The notes: a model not told the origin generated them from the sequence alone. Numbered from the stretch's first letter, positions 52,456 to 63,104 are shown. The stretch is 64,000 nucleotides of DNA from Stenotrophomonas sp. SAU14A_NAIMI4_5 (GCF_003086795.1 NZ_CP026003.1:4035531-4099530), one strand, 5' to 3'. Numbers and translations are program-made.

Positions 52456-53403
52456 TCAGGTGTCGGTGGGGCGGGTCTGGCGGAGGAAGTGGCCGGTCAC
52501 CAGCCAGGCACCCAGCCAGCCCAGCAGCAGCGTGCCCAGCAGCACCAGGCTGCCGTGCAGCAGGTCCAGGCCATGCAGCACGAACGGGCTGCCATAGCTG
52601 CGCGACAGATCGGCCAGCGGCGCACGCAGGGCGGTGCCGGCCACGCCGATCAGGGCCAGCGCGACCGCACCGGCGCCCAGGCCATACCAGGCGCCCAGGT
52701 ACAGGAACGGGCGGCGGATGAAGCCATCGCTGGCGCCCAGCAGCTGCAGCACGCCGATTTCCTCGCGGCGGGCCTGGATGTCCAGGCGCACGGTGTTGCC
52801 CACCACCAGCGCGGCACCGGCACCGAGCAGCGCGGACAGCACCTGTACCAAGCGCGCACCGAAGGCCAGCCAGGCATCCAGGCGCTGCCGCCACAGGGCG
52901 TCGTGCTGCACCAGGTCGGCACCGGGCAGGCTTTCCAGCGCGCGCGCCAGGCGCGCGTCATCCTGGCCCTGGCCGGGGGTGACCACCAGCAGCGACGGCA
53001 GCGGGTTGTCGTTGAGTGCGTCGATGGCCTCGCCGAGGCCGGCATCGCGTAGTTCCTGCAGGCCCTGTTCGGGCGTGCGCACGGTCACGTTGGCCACGTC
53101 CTGGCGGTCGCGCAGCTCGCCGGCCAGGCGCAGCGCGCCCGGGCCATCGACGTCGGCCTTCAGGAACACATTGATGTCGCGCGACTGCTGCACGCTGCCG
53201 GCGAACTGCTTGAGGTTGTCCAGGGCGATGGACAGGCCCAGCGGCAGGGCCAGCGCCAGCGCCATGACCATCACCGTCAGCAGGGTCGCCCAGGGCTTGC
53301 GGCAGGCGCGGCCCAGGCTGAACACCACGCTGTGCGCGTGATGGTGGAACCACACGCCCAGGCGCGACGGTGCGGCGGCTTCGCTGTTTTCGTTCTTGCC
53401 CAT
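52456..53403 (-). CDS. ftsX: cell division ABC transporter permease FtsX
   Basis: 315 aa. A cytoplasmic N-terminus, a first helix (LLTVMVMALALALPLGLSIAL), a periplasmic domain of about 110 residues (SRDINVFLKADVDGPGAL and following), then three more helices. This is the FtsX topology. With FtsE it activates septal peptidoglycan hydrolases through the periplasmic domain. The start is 3 bp after the ftsE stop, so the pair is translationally linked. Confidence 0.95.
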   Translation of the reverse strand: MGKNENSEAAAPSRLGVWFHHHAHSVVFSLGRACRKPWATLLTVMVMALALALPLGLSIALDNLKQFAGSVQQSRDINVFLKADVDGPGALRLAGELRDRQDVANVTVRTPEQGLQELRDAGLGEAIDALNDNPLPSLLVVTPGQGQDDARLARALESLPGADLVQHDALWRQRLDAWLAFGARLVQVLSALLGAGAALVVGNTVRLDIQARREEIGVLQLLGASDGFIRRPFLYLGAWYGLGAGAVALALIGVAGTALRAPLADLSRSYGSPFVLHGLDLLHGSLVLLGTLLLGWLGAWLVTGHFLRQTRPTDT

Positions 53404-53406
53404 GCG

Positions 53407-54093
53407 TTACTCCGCCAGGTCCTGCGGCGAGATGTCGTCCGCCAGCCGGCCATGGTCGAGGATCAGCACGCGCTTGCGCATGCGGCGCAGCAGCGGCAGG
53501 TCATGGCTGACCACCAGCACGCTGGTGCCGCGCGAGGGCAGCTCGGCGAACAGGGCCATGATCTCCGCCGCCAGGGTCGGGTCGAGGTTGCCGGTCGGCT
53601 CATCGGCCACCAGCAGCTTGGGTTCGCCCACGATCGCGCGGGCGATGCCCACGCGCTGCTGCTCACCGGCCGACAGCTGCGAGGGCAGCGCCTTCTCGCG
53701 GTGGCCCAAACCCATGCGTTCCAGCACCGAGCGCACGCGCTTGGCGATGTCGCCGCGGCGGGTGCCGCGCAGGATCAGCGGCAGGGCCACGTTCTCGGCG
53801 ATGGAGCGGTCCATCAGCAGGCGGTGGTCCTGGTAGACCGCACCGACCGCGCGCCGGTGGCGCGGGATGTCACCGCCGCGCACCTTCAGCAGGTTGCGCT
53901 CGTCGAACACCACGGCGCCTCGGCTGGGCCGCTCGTCCAAGTGGATCAACTTGAGCAGGGTGCTTTTGCCCGCCCCGGAATGGCCGGTGACGAACAGCAT
54001 TTCGCCGGGGGCTACTTCGAAGCTGACATCGGTCAGGGCTTCGTGGCCACCGGCGTACTGTTTGCTGACATTGTCGAAGCGCAGGACACTCAT
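53407..54093 (-). CDS. ftsE: cell division ATP-binding protein FtsE
   Basis: 228 aa ABC ATPase: Walker A GHSGAGKSTLLKLI, Q-loop YQDHRLL, signature LSAGEQQRVGIARAI, Walker B LLVADEPTGNLDP, and H-loop VVSHD. MSVLRFDNVSKQYAGG (54093) is the family start; the ORF extends 48 bp upstream without support. It forms the FtsEX complex at the divisome. Confidence 0.96.
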   Translation of the reverse strand: MSVLRFDNVSKQYAGGHEALTDVSFEVAPGEMLFVTGHSGAGKSTLLKLIHLDERPSRGAVVFDERNLLKVRGGDIPRHRRAVGAVYQDHRLLMDRSIAENVALPLILRGTRRGDIAKRVRSVLERMGLGHREKALPSQLSAGEQQRVGIARAIVGEPKLLVADEPTGNLDPTLAAEIMALFAELPSRGTSVLVVSHDLPLLRRMRKRVLILDHGRLADDISPQDLAE

Positions 54094-54126
54094 GCCCCGA
54101 TTATGCAGGAGCCGCGCGACGGATCG

Positions 54127-54310
54127 GTAGCGCCGGGCCATGCCCGGCGGATTTTTCGCACACCCTCAAAGCCGCCCGACCAACGGTCGGGCGCTACCGG
54201 TCCGGTGCGGTGGGTGCCGACCGTTGGTGGTGGGTGCCGACCGTTGGTGGTGGGTGCCGACCGTTGGTCGGCACGCCGTTAAAGCCACCCGACCAACGGT
54301 CGGGTGCTAC
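54127..54310. repeat. SMAG palindromes and a 3 x 20-bp tandem repeat
   Basis: GTAGCGCCGGGCCATGCCCG at 54127; CCGACCAACGGTCGGGCGCTAC-type inverse units ending at 54198 and 54310; between them GGTGGGTGCCGACCGTTGGT repeated three times exactly at 54209-54268. The 20-bp unit looks like half of a GTGCCGACC/GGTCGGCAC palindrome that has been amplified. Confidence 0.8.
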
Positions 54311-54330
54311 CCGCTGATCGGCAGCGCCGA

Positions 54331-56058
54331 TCAGTTGCCCGACAGCATCCGGCGGATCTTGCGGCCGATGCGGGTCAGGAACGAATCACCCGTGTCGGCG
54401 GCCGTACGCACCGGCTTGGCCACCACCTGCACCGGGGTGACCGGGCTGGCGCCATTGCCGGCGGTGTTCTGCGCACCCTCGGCACCTTCGACCGGACGGC
54501 CGTGGCGGCGACGACGACGCTTGCGCGTCTTGTGCTCGCCATCGGCGGCACCTTCCGGCGCGCCTTCGGCACGCGGCGGGCGCGGCGGACGCGGGGCCTG
54601 GGCAGCGGCGCCTTCGGCACCGGCGGCCGGCGCGGCAGCAGCCTGCTCGCCTTCCACGCGCGGCTTGCGCGGGCCACGCGAACGGCGTTCGCCGCTGCGC
54701 TCACCGTCGCGACCACCACGGCCACCACCGCCGCTGCCGGAACGGCCGCCGCTACGGCCACCGCCACGACGCTCTTCCTCGGCGGCACGGGCTTCGCGCG
54801 CTTCGCGGAAGATCTGGCCGACGCTTTCGTTGTCGTCGCCTTCCTCGCCTTCGGCCGGGGCCGGGCGTTCCGGGCGCGGCAACGGGGTCATCAGTTCCTT
54901 GGTGACCGGCTCGGACGGAATCTTCTGCTCGATGTACGCCTCGATGTCCGGCAGGCCCATCGCGTAGCGCTCGCAGGCGAAGCTGATCGCATCACCCTCT
55001 TCGCCCAGGCGCGCGGTACGGCCGATGCGGTGCACGTAGTCTTCGGCGTCGAACGGCAGGTCGTAGTTGTAGACGTACTTGATGCCGTCGATGTGCAGGC
55101 CGCGGGCGGCCACGTCGGTGGCCACCAGGATTTCCAGCTGGCCCTTCTGGAAGCGGTTGAGCAGGCTCTCGCGCTTCTTCTGCGGCACGTCGCCGGACAG
55201 CACGCCGACGCGGTAGCCAGCCTTTTCCAGCGAACGGGCCACGCGCTCGACGAACACCTTGGTGTTGACGAAGACCATGGTGCGCGCGCCTTCGCTGCGC
55301 GACAGCAGGCCCAGCAGCAGCGGGATCTTCTCGTCATCGGCCGGGAAGTAGATGCGCTGGCGCACGCGCGCGGCGGTGATGGTCTCGGCTTCGACCACCA
55401 GCTTCTGCGGCTCGTTCATGTGCTCGTAGGCCAGCTCCAGCACGCGGTGGCTGAGGGTGGCGCTGAACAGCAGGGTCTGGCGGGTGGTGCGCTCCGGCAT
55501 GCGGCGCAGCAGGAAGCGGATGTCCTTGATGAAGCCCAGGTCGAACATGCGGTCGGCTTCGTCCAGCACGCAGATCTCGCAGGCGTGCAGCGAGACCACC
55601 TTGTGCTGCTTCACGTAGTCGATCAGGCGGCCCGGGGTGGCGATGATGACGTCCACGCCCTGCTGCAGCAGCTCGCGCTGCTTGTCGTAATCAACGCCGC
55701 CGTAGACCAGGGCGAAACGCAGGCCCAGGTCGGAACCGAACTTCACCGCATCCTTGTGGATCTGGATGGCCAGTTCACGGGTCGGGGCCAGGATGAGCGC
55801 GCGCGGATCTTCCGGCTTGCGGTCGGCCAGGGCCGGACGCGTCAGCAGGCGGTTCACGACAGCGACCAGGAAGGCCAGCGTCTTGCCGGTGCCGGTCTGC
55901 GCCTGGCCGGCCACATCACCGCCGGGCAGCGCGACCGGCAGGGTCAGCGCCTGGATCGGGGTGCAGCGGGTGAATCCGGCTCCTTCAAGACCAGCCTGCA
56001 GGGCCGGATGCAGCTCGAAGGAGGAGAAGGTCAAATCGGTCAGCGGTTTGTCGCTCAT
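54331..56058 (-). CDS. rhlB: ATP-dependent RNA helicase RhlB
   Basis: 575 aa DEAD-box helicase: Q motif ([18 protein letters not shown]), motif I AQTGTGKT, Ia [48 protein letters not shown]. After about residue 405 comes a 170-aa disordered tail with an Arg/Gly-rich section ([20 protein letters not shown]) and basic patches ([12 protein letters not shown]), far longer than the E. coli RhlB tail (421 aa in total). It unwinds RNA for degradation. The ATG at 56058 ([11 protein letters not shown]) is the family start. It faces trxA, as in E. coli. Confidence 0.93.
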   Translation of the reverse strand: MSDKPLTDLTFSSFELHPALQAGLEGAGFTRCTPIQALTLPVALPGGDVAGQAQTGTGKTLAFLVAVVNRLLTRPALADRKPEDPRALILAPTRELAIQIHKDAVKFGSDLGLRFALVYGGVDYDKQRELLQQGVDVIIATPGRLIDYVKQHKVVSLHACEICVLDEADRMFDLGFIKDIRFLLRRMPERTTRQTLLFSATLSHRVLELAYEHMNEPQKLVVEAETITAARVRQRIYFPADDEKIPLLLGLLSRSEGARTMVFVNTKVFVERVARSLEKAGYRVGVLSGDVPQKKRESLLNRFQKGQLEILVATDVAARGLHIDGIKYVYNYDLPFDAEDYVHRIGRTARLGEEGDAISFACERYAMGLPDIEAYIEQKIPSEPVTKELMTPLPRPERPAPAEGEEGDDNESVGQIFREAREARAAEEERRGGGRSGGRSGSGGGGRGGRDGERSGERRSRGPRKPRVEGEQAAAAPAAGAEGAAAQAPRPPRPPRAEGAPEGAADGEHKTRKRRRRRHGRPVEGAEGAQNTAGNGASPVTPVQVVAKPVRTAADTGDSFLTRIGRKIRRMLSGN

Positions 56059-56581
56059 GTGTCCGTCTTGGTATGGCCGCCGGCCCACGGGGCGGCTGGC
56101 ACTTCAGCGTCTAGGGGAACCGTCGCAAACTGCGTCCCCTGCGGCGGGTTGGCAGGCTGGGACCACCCGGTCCGCACGCCGCACAATGCCCCAGTTTAAC
56201 GCACTCGGGCCGGCAAACCGGAACCACCCGTCTCACCGAACCCGGAGACGCAAGGCCCCTACCCGCCCTTCACCCAGCCGCACGCCACTTGAACGGCCCC
56301 GCCAGGGCCACTGGCCCCGCCGCGGTGCCACCCCCATGTTCTCGAAGACAGTGAAATCCGACACATACCGGGCTGGGACACGATCACGATACGCTGGGTT
56401 CCAGCCAGCAACTGTCCCCGCCGCGCGATAGGGGTACACTGCCGGCCGTGAGCGTCCAGGCATCCCGCCGAACGCACCGCGGCAGACCGCCGCGAGGCAA
56501 CGACGAGGGTCGCGCCACCGGGCATGGCCCAGTTCACCCACCTCCGGCCTGGCCGGGTGCAATCCAAGACGAGAAACCAAG
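56059..56581. other. rhlB-trxA divergent intergenic region, no gene seen
   Basis: About 520 bp with no ORF of coding character on either strand. A possible trxA -10 element, GGGGTACACT, lies near 56428-56437. Nothing else is recognisable. Confidence 0.5.
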
Positions 56582-56911
56582 ATGAGCGACAAGGTTGTAC
56601 ACGTCGGCGATGCCGACTTTGATAGCGCCGTGCTGAATTCCAAGGAACCGGTGCTGGTCGATTTCTGGGCCGAGTGGTGTGGCCCCTGCAAGATGATCGC
56701 CCCCGCGCTGGACGAACTGGCCGACGCCTACCAGGGCCGCGCCAAGATCGCCAAGGTCAACGTCGACAACAACCGTGCGCTGGCCGCCAAGTACCACGTG
56801 CGTTCGATCCCGTACCTGGTCGTGTTCAAGGACGGCGAAAAGGTCGGCGAGCAGATCGGTGCGGTGGGCAAGGCCCAGCTGGCCGGCCTGCTGGACAAGG
56901 CCCTGGCCTGA
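56582..56911 (+). CDS. trxA: thioredoxin
   Basis: 109 aa thioredoxin 1 with active site WCGPC (Cys33, Cys36), the cis-proline segment RSIPYLVVF and [13 protein letters not shown]. It reduces protein disulfides and serves ribonucleotide reductase and other partners in the cytoplasm. Upstream of rho on the same strand, the classic trxA-rho neighbourhood. Confidence 0.97.
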   Translation: MSDKVVHVGDADFDSAVLNSKEPVLVDFWAEWCGPCKMIAPALDELADAYQGRAKIAKVNVDNNRALAAKYHVRSIPYLVVFKDGEKVGEQIGAVGKAQLAGLLDKALA

Positions 56912-57138
56912 TCCTGCTGTTCCACGGCAGCCGCTGACCGCGGCTGCCGCTGGGCGCCCCGCGCCCACATGAATGCAGTTCCCGGTGACCCTTGCACGGC
57001 GCCGCTGGCCGATGATAGTGTCGGCATATCCGGCCGCGTTCGCGTGCCGCACCCTCTGGACGCAGTTTCTTCCAGACCCATTCCCAACGTTCGCCGCCCC
57101 AGCCGGGCGCTCGCACCTTCAAGCGAGGAATAACGCTC

Positions 57139-58893
57139 TTGTCCGATAACACTCCCGAAACCGGCAGCGCCGATGCGCCCGCCGAAAAGCGCGTGCGCAA
57201 GCCCCGCGTGAGCAAGGCAGCCGCTCCGGCCGCCGCCGAAACCAGCGCTGCCCCCGCGCAGCCGACCCTGCCGCTGGCAGCCGCGCCCGAAGCGCCGGCA
57301 CCGGCCGCAGCCGCCCCCGCGCCGAGCGCGCCTGCCGCTGAAGCCCCCGCCGCCGGCGGCGGTGAAGGTGGCGAAGGCCGCGAATCCGGCCAGCGCCAGC
57401 AGAACCACCAGGGCGGTGGCCAGAACCAAGGCCAGGGCCAGAACAACAACCCCTACAACCAGGGTGGCCAGAACGGCCAGCAGGGCCAGGGCAACCGCCG
57501 CGACCGCTTCCGCAACCGTCGCGACCGCGACCGTGGTGGCCGTGGCCGCGATGACGGCATGCCGCAGGACGGCGGCGAGCAGCAGCCCTTCGTGCCGCGC
57601 CCGCACGCCAACGTGCCGGAAGGCTTCCCGGTCTACTCGCTGAGCGACCTCAAGCGCATGCCGGCGCAGAAGCTGCTGGAAATCGCCGAGCAGCTGCAGA
57701 TCTCCGAAGGCGTCGCCCGCGCCCGCAAGCAGGACGTCATCTTCGCCCTGCTGAAGGTGCTGACCCGCCACGGTGACGGCGTCGCCGCCGACGGCGTGCT
57801 GGAAATCCTGCCCGACGGCTTCGGCTTCCTGCGCGCGGCCGAGGCCAGCTACCTGGCCGGCCCGGACGACACCTACATCTCGCCCAGCCAGATCCGCCGC
57901 TTCAACCTGCGCACCGGCGACCACATCTCCGGCCGCATCCGCTTCCCGAAGGACGGCGAGCGCTACTTCGCGCTGAACATCGTCGACACCATCAACGGTG
58001 AGCCGATCGAAGCGTCGAAGAACAAGGTGCTGTTCGAGAACCTGACCCCGCTGTTCCCGCGTCGCCGCTTCACCCTGGAGCGCGGCAACGGTTCGTCGGA
58101 AGACATCACCGGCCGCATCCTCGACCTGATGGCGCCGCAGGGCAAGGGCCAGCGCTCGCTCATCGTTTCCCAGCCGAAGGCCGGCAAGACGATGATGATG
58201 CAGCAGGTGGCCACGGCCATCACCACCAACCACCCGGACGTGCACCTGATCGTGCTGCTGATCGACGAGCGCCCGGAAGAAGTGACCGAAATGCAGCGCA
58301 CCGTGCGCGGCGAGGTCATCAGCTCGACCTTCGACGAGCCGGCCGCGCGCCACGTGCAGGTGGCCGAAATGGTCATCGAGCGTGCCAAGCGCCTGGTCGA
58401 GCACAAGAAGGACGTGGTGATCCTGCTGGACTCCATCACCCGCCTGGCCCGCGCCTACAACAACGTGGTGCCGAGCTCGGGCAAGGTGCTGACCGGTGGT
58501 GTCGACGCCAACGCCCTGCATCGCCCGAAGCGCTTCTTCGGTGCCGCGCGCAACGTGGAAGAAGGCGGCAGCCTGACCATCATCGCCACCGCGCTGGTCG
58601 ACACCGGCTCGAAGATGGACGAGGTGATCTACGAAGAGTTCAAGGGCACCGGCAACAGCGAAGTGCACCTGAGCCGTCGCATCGCTGAAAAGCGCGTGTT
58701 CCCGGCCATCGACATCAACCGTTCGGGCACCCGCCGCGAAGACCTGCTGATCGAACCGGAACTGCTGCAGAAGATCTGGATCCTGCGCAAGCTGCTGCAT
58801 CCGATGGATGAAATGGCCGCGATGGAATTCCTGCTGGACAAGATGAAGAACACCAAGTCCAACGACGAGTTCTTCGGTTCCATGAAGCGATAA
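57139..58893 (+). CDS. rho: transcription termination factor Rho with Q/N/G-rich N-terminal extension
   Basis: 584 aa, against 419 in E. coli. The TTG at 57139 follows GAGGAA. Residues 1-70 are Ala/Pro-rich, about 73-150 are low-complexity Gly/Gln/Asn then Arg/Asp-rich, and the true Rho N-terminal domain starts at about 166 ([20 protein letters not shown]). The RNA-binding fold holds [12 protein letters not shown] and [15 protein letters not shown]; Walker A is QPKAGKT (about 345), with [18 protein letters not shown] and [13 protein letters not shown] following. A hexameric RNA translocase that ends transcription. Strong intrinsic terminator directly after. Confidence 0.95.
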   Translation: MSDNTPETGSADAPAEKRVRKPRVSKAAAPAAAETSAAPAQPTLPLAAAPEAPAPAAAAPAPSAPAAEAPAAGGGEGGEGRESGQRQQNHQGGGQNQGQGQNNNPYNQGGQNGQQGQGNRRDRFRNRRDRDRGGRGRDDGMPQDGGEQQPFVPRPHANVPEGFPVYSLSDLKRMPAQKLLEIAEQLQISEGVARARKQDVIFALLKVLTRHGDGVAADGVLEILPDGFGFLRAAEASYLAGPDDTYISPSQIRRFNLRTGDHISGRIRFPKDGERYFALNIVDTINGEPIEASKNKVLFENLTPLFPRRRFTLERGNGSSEDITGRILDLMAPQGKGQRSLIVSQPKAGKTMMMQQVATAITTNHPDVHLIVLLIDERPEEVTEMQRTVRGEVISSTFDEPAARHVQVAEMVIERAKRLVEHKKDVVILLDSITRLARAYNNVVPSSGKVLTGGVDANALHRPKRFFGAARNVEEGGSLTIIATALVDTGSKMDEVIYEEFKGTGNSEVHLSRRIAEKRVFPAIDINRSGTRREDLLIEPELLQKIWILRKLLHPMDEMAAMEFLLDKMKNTKSNDEFFGSMKR

Positions 58894-58894
58894 G

Positions 58895-58926
58895 AAAAAA
58901 GCCCCGCACTGCGGGGCTTTTTTTTG
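58895..58926 (+). terminator. intrinsic terminator after rho
   Basis: GAAAAAAGCCCCGC, loop ACT, GCGGGGCTTTTTTTT: strong rho-independent terminator with long A and T tracts. Confidence 0.93.
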
Positions 58927-58940
58927 CCTTCGGGATGGCT

Positions 58941-59016
58941 CATCCACGCATGGCGTGGATCTACTCGTGGCGCCCGGCGGCATGCATCTACCGGTAGCGC
59001 CGGGCCATGCCCGGCG
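58941..59016. repeat. two SMAG palindromes of different stem types
   Basis: ATCCACGCATGGCGTGGAT plus CTAC at 58941-58964, and GTAGCGCCGGGCCATGCCCG at 58993-59016. Confidence 0.8.
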
Positions 59017-59024
59017 GCAGGCCT

Positions 59025-60092
59025 CTACGCGCAGACCTCGCGCGGGTCCAGGCCGAGGTCACGGCAGATACGGTCGTGGGCCAGGCCGGCACAGCGCAGC
59101 GTGCCGCCCAGCATTTCGCTGAGCATGCTGCTGCCGCGATAGGCCAGGTAGCACCACGGCTCGACCGGTACCTTGCCGCCCTGCGCCTTCATCACCACGC
59201 GCGCCTCGTCCCAGGCACCGGCGAGGTAGAGGGCCAGGGCGAACTCGGCGCGATGGCGGCGCTCACGCGATGAGGTGCAGGCCGCCAGCGCGCGCTCCAG
59301 GCCGGCGGGCTGCACGTCCAGCCAGTCCAGCAGCGCCTTGCGCACCAGGTCGGCCAGGCCGGGCACGTTGGCGGTACGCACCACCCCGACGATCTCCAGC
59401 GGCGCATCGCACTCGTCCATCCACGGGTAGGTCCATTCCACCACGTGCGCCGCGATCGCCGCATGGGCATCGCGGCCGCGCGGGGCGTGGTCGCTGATCC
59501 AGCGCAGGTACGCCCACATCTCCTCGTCACTGCCGTCCCACTTTTCCATGCTGGCCTTGGCCAGCACGTAGACCGAGGGCGCGTGGTACGGCGCCAGCGC
59601 CATCACCTGCGCGAAGCGCTCGCTGCGCGCCTCACGTTCGATGTCGCACACCACGTCACAGTGCAGCAGGCCATAGAACGCCAGGGGCGGTGCGTCCGCA
59701 CGCTCGGCCAGCGCCTTGAAAAGCCGCTGCGCGGCCTGGAACTTCAGCGGGAAGGCGCGCCGGCGCGCTTCAGGGATTTCATGAAAGTAGGTTTCGCCGC
59801 GCAGGCGCCAGCCTTCGCCCAGCTCGGCAAAGGCCAGCAGCAATGCGGCATCGATGGAATCGGGCTCGTGTGCGTGCCATTGCGCGGCGAGTGCAGGCGC
59901 CTGCACCTGCTTGCCGAGGTAGGCGTAGAAATCCACCTGGCTGCCTTCGTGGAGATCGGCCATCACCGCCGAGGCCTGCGCGTAGGCGCCCTGCCGCACC
60001 AGCTCAAGCAGCGCGCGTGCGTCGTCGACGCACGTGACATCGATGGTGGAACCATGAGGCTGCAGCCTCACGCTCTGGAGTAAACGGCGCAT
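59025..60092 (-). CDS. hypothetical helical-repeat protein, 355 aa
   Basis: A soluble, mostly helical protein with alternating short helices (SIDAALLLAFAELGEGWRL, ALALYLAGAWDEARVVMKAQ) suggesting TPR-like repeats; no signal peptide. The start MRRLLQSVRLQPHG (60092) is preferred over an ATG 168 bp upstream that would overlap the GH3 gene's end. Trp- and His-rich motifs such as AQWHAHEPDS and VVEWTYPWMDECD look conserved, but I cannot name the family. Between rho and the GH3 gene; no functional link evident. Confidence 0.65.
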   Translation of the reverse strand: MRRLLQSVRLQPHGSTIDVTCVDDARALLELVRQGAYAQASAVMADLHEGSQVDFYAYLGKQVQAPALAAQWHAHEPDSIDAALLLAFAELGEGWRLRGETYFHEIPEARRRAFPLKFQAAQRLFKALAERADAPPLAFYGLLHCDVVCDIEREARSERFAQVMALAPYHAPSVYVLAKASMEKWDGSDEEMWAYLRWISDHAPRGRDAHAAIAAHVVEWTYPWMDECDAPLEIVGVVRTANVPGLADLVRKALLDWLDVQPAGLERALAACTSSRERRHRAEFALALYLAGAWDEARVVMKAQGGKVPVEPWCYLAYRGSSMLSEMLGGTLRCAGLAHDRICRDLGLDPREVCA

Positions 60093-60231
60093 GGTCGTCC
60101 TTGTCTGTGGATCCGCACGACACGCGGATCGCTTCCTGGTGCGCCAGTGTAACGGCGCACCAGGACACGTGGACGGAACGACATCAAGCTTTGCTCCGCT
60201 CGCCGGGCACCACCCGGCGCAACCGCGTGGC

Positions 60232-62763
60232 TTACGGGCAGGCCACAGCACCTTCGGCATGGGCCGTGTTGGCGGTCAGCTTGACCTGGGTGAACGCAGC
60301 CGCGAACGGCGTGTCGGCAGTCACCACGAACGGCGCTTCCACCGCGCCCAGGGCAACACCCTGCCTGGCGAAGCACGCCAGCGGCACGGTCACCGTCTGC
60401 TTCTGCCCGGGCGACAGCTTGGCCAGCAGCGGGGCGATGTCCACCCCGCCCTCGCAGCCACTGCCGCATTGCATGGTCACCCTCACCGGCGAGGCCGGGC
60501 GCTTCACCAGCTGCACGTCGAACTGCAGCGCGCCGTTGCTGCGCGCCAGGGCGCCGAGGTTGCGTCGCGAGGTGCTGCGTGCGATCAGCTGGGCCGGGGC
60601 CAGCCAGGTCACTTCCTTGGCGTCCTGCTGGGTGTTCACCTGCACGGTGCGCACCTGCACCACCGGCTTGGCGGTGGGCCAGCGCAGGGTGGCGTTGAGG
60701 TCGCTGCCCAGCGGCTGGGTCGCACCCGCTGCCGCCACGTGCAGCGCGAACGGCGGCGTGTCGGCACGGTTGAAGATCGGCAGCACGGTCACTTCGCCGC
60801 AGCTGTCCGGGTCGGCTTCGTCAAGCCTCGCGACCTTGCCACCCTTGGCGTAGCTCAGGCCATAGCCGAGCGCGAACAGCGATGGCTTCTTCGCATCGGG
60901 CTGGTCGATCGGTGCTGGACACGGCACGCCCGGCCACGGGAAGCTGAGGCGGCCGCGGAAGTCGTGCACGGGCTTGCCACCCTTGCCGGCCACCAGCACG
61001 TCGGTCACGCCCTTGCCTTCGGTGCCCGGCAGCCAGGCCGCGACGAAGGCGCTGGACAGGTTGAGCAGGTCGTTGGTGTACATCGGGCGGCCGGACATGT
61101 AGACCGTGACCACCGGCTTGCCGGTCGCAGCGGCGGCCTTCAGTGCGGCTAGGTCCTGCGGGTAGGCACGGCTGTGGCTCACGGTATCCGAGGCGAGGAT
61201 GTCGCCGTTGGTTTCCGCATACGGGGTCTCGCCGATCACCGCCAGCACCACGTCGAACGCCTTCGGGTCGATGCCCTGGCCATCGGCGCTGAAGCTGACC
61301 TTGTCCGTACCCAGTTCGGCGCGCAGCGCACCCAGCACCGAATCGGCGTTGGGGAAATCGGCGTTCTTGTTCTCGGTACCCTGCCAGGTCAGCGACCAGC
61401 CACCGGACTGGTCGCCGATGTTGTCGGCGCCCTTGCCGACCACCAGCACGCGCGCATCGCGGCGCAGCGGCAGCACCTTGTTGTCGTTCTTCAGCAGCAC
61501 CAGCGATTCGCGCACCGCGCGGCGCGCCAGCTCGCGGTGCTGCACGGCCGTGGCATCGCCGGCGTAGCGGCTGTCGGACGGCTTGTGCTCGAACAGACCA
61601 GCGCGCAGCTTCACCCGCAGGATGCGCGTCACCGCATCGTCGATGCGCGCCATCGGGATCTCGCCCTTCTGCACCTGCGCGGTGGTGTTGTCGATGAAGG
61701 CCTTCCAGTCGTCGGGCACCATCACCATGTCGATGCCGGCGTTGATCGCCTGCGCGCAGCTGTCGTTGCGGCAGCCGGGCACCTGGGCGATGCCGTTCCA
61801 GTCGGAGACGACGAAGCCGTCGAAGCCCATCTTGTCCTTCAGCGCGTCGGTCAGCAGCGCCTTGCTGCCGTGCATCTTGCCGTAGTCGACGCCGGCGGCA
61901 CGATCGTTCCAGCTGCTGAACGAGGCCATCACCGTCTGCGCGCCTTCGGCCAGTGCACCGTAGTAGCCCTGCGCATGCACGTTGACCATCGTCGCCTTGT
62001 CGACCAGCGCTTCGCCCTGGTCACGGCCGCTGTCGGTGGCGCCATCGCCGAGGTAGTGCTTGGCGGTGGTGATCACGTTGCCGTCATCCTTGAACGCGCC
62101 CTGCGCGCCCTTGACGTAGGCATGGGCGAAGCTGCGGATCACCGCCGGGTCGGACGAATAGCTTTCGTAGGTGCGGCCCCAGCGCGGGTCGTGGGCGACG
62201 GCCAGGGTGGGCGCGAACACCCAGCCGATGCCGGTGGCGCGCACCGAGCGTGCGGTCGCTTCGCCGATGCGTTCGATCAGTTCCGGATCACCGGCCGCGC
62301 CCAGGCCGATGTTGTGCGGGAACAGGGTGGCGCCCAGCACGTTGTTGTGGCCATGTACCGCATCGGTGCCCCAGATCACCGGCACCGGCGTCTTCGCATC
62401 GGTGGCCAGCGAGGCGGCGTGGTAGGCGTCCGCCAGCTTCAGCCAGTCCTGCACGCTGGCGTGCTTGTCCATGCCCGGCCACGAGCCGCCGCCGTTGAGC
62501 ACCGAACCGATGTAGTAGCGGCGCACCTGCTCGGGCGTGATCGTCTTGATCTCGGCCTGGGTCATCTGCCCGATCTTCTGCGCCAACGTCATCTGCGAAA
62601 GGATCTGCTGCACGCGGCTTTCGATCTGCGCATCGGTGGTGATCGCGCTGTGCACGCGCGGCCAGTCCTGCAGGCGTTCACCGCTGGCCGGTGCGGCACC
62701 GACGGGCGCGGCAAGGGCGGCCAGCAGGCAGCTGGCAAGAAGGGTCTGGGTGGGGCGATTCAC
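60232..62763 (-). CDS. glycoside hydrolase family 3 exo-beta-glucosidase
   Basis: 843 aa secreted enzyme with a signal peptide (LLASCLLAALAAPVGAAPA). GH3 N-terminal domain: IWGTDAVHGHNNVLGATLFP, NVITTAKHYLGDGATDSGRD, and nucleophile loop FVVSDWNGI with catalytic Asp. GH3 C-terminal domain: RRAVRESLVLLKNDNKVLPL and FPWPGVPCP, then a C-terminal beta region of about 200 residues. It resembles plant-type exo-1,3/1,4-beta-D-glucan glucohydrolases. It releases glucose from beta-glucans or cello-oligomers in the periplasm or outside. The promoter overlaps a LacI operator. Confidence 0.92.
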   Translation of the reverse strand: MNRPTQTLLASCLLAALAAPVGAAPASGERLQDWPRVHSAITTDAQIESRVQQILSQMTLAQKIGQMTQAEIKTITPEQVRRYYIGSVLNGGGSWPGMDKHASVQDWLKLADAYHAASLATDAKTPVPVIWGTDAVHGHNNVLGATLFPHNIGLGAAGDPELIERIGEATARSVRATGIGWVFAPTLAVAHDPRWGRTYESYSSDPAVIRSFAHAYVKGAQGAFKDDGNVITTAKHYLGDGATDSGRDQGEALVDKATMVNVHAQGYYGALAEGAQTVMASFSSWNDRAAGVDYGKMHGSKALLTDALKDKMGFDGFVVSDWNGIAQVPGCRNDSCAQAINAGIDMVMVPDDWKAFIDNTTAQVQKGEIPMARIDDAVTRILRVKLRAGLFEHKPSDSRYAGDATAVQHRELARRAVRESLVLLKNDNKVLPLRRDARVLVVGKGADNIGDQSGGWSLTWQGTENKNADFPNADSVLGALRAELGTDKVSFSADGQGIDPKAFDVVLAVIGETPYAETNGDILASDTVSHSRAYPQDLAALKAAAATGKPVVTVYMSGRPMYTNDLLNLSSAFVAAWLPGTEGKGVTDVLVAGKGGKPVHDFRGRLSFPWPGVPCPAPIDQPDAKKPSLFALGYGLSYAKGGKVARLDEADPDSCGEVTVLPIFNRADTPPFALHVAAAGATQPLGSDLNATLRWPTAKPVVQVRTVQVNTQQDAKEVTWLAPAQLIARSTSRRNLGALARSNGALQFDVQLVKRPASPVRVTMQCGSGCEGGVDIAPLLAKLSPGQKQTVTVPLACFARQGVALGAVEAPFVVTADTPFAAAFTQVKLTANTAHAEGAVACP

Positions 62764-62843
62764 TGGGCTCTACCTCCGTGGATGAAGTTCCTGGCACGCG
62801 TGTCTGCGACCGCACGCCGGCATGGGCGCTTGCGCACCGCTCC

Positions 62844-62882
62844 TGACAGCGCTGTCATATAAGGCGACCCCGCTGCTGTCAA
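62844..62882 (-). promoter_or_regulatory. GH3 gene promoter overlapped by a perfect LacI-type operator
   Basis: On the minus strand TTGACA (62882-62877), a 17-bp spacer, TATGAC (62859-62854). The 14-bp perfect palindrome TGACAGCGCTGTCA (62844-62857) covers the -10 and start region. Its central CG and 7-bp half-sites are typical of LacI-family operators. The rest of 62764-63104 shows no gene. Confidence 0.75.
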
Positions 62883-63104
62883 TCGTTGTTCGCGGGCAAC
62901 GTGCCCGCCGTCCCGCAACCACGGGGCCTGGCGCATCATCGACATGCCAGCGCAGTGCGTGGGTGCTGCATCGCGACACGAAATCGGGACGTGCCAGCGC
63001 CCCTCATGTCGTGGCAACATCCGCCTGCTTCGGCAACACCGACCGGGCCAGCACGCACTACCATCGCCGCGTGCCCGCCGTCTTCCAGGAGGAACCATCG
63101 CATC

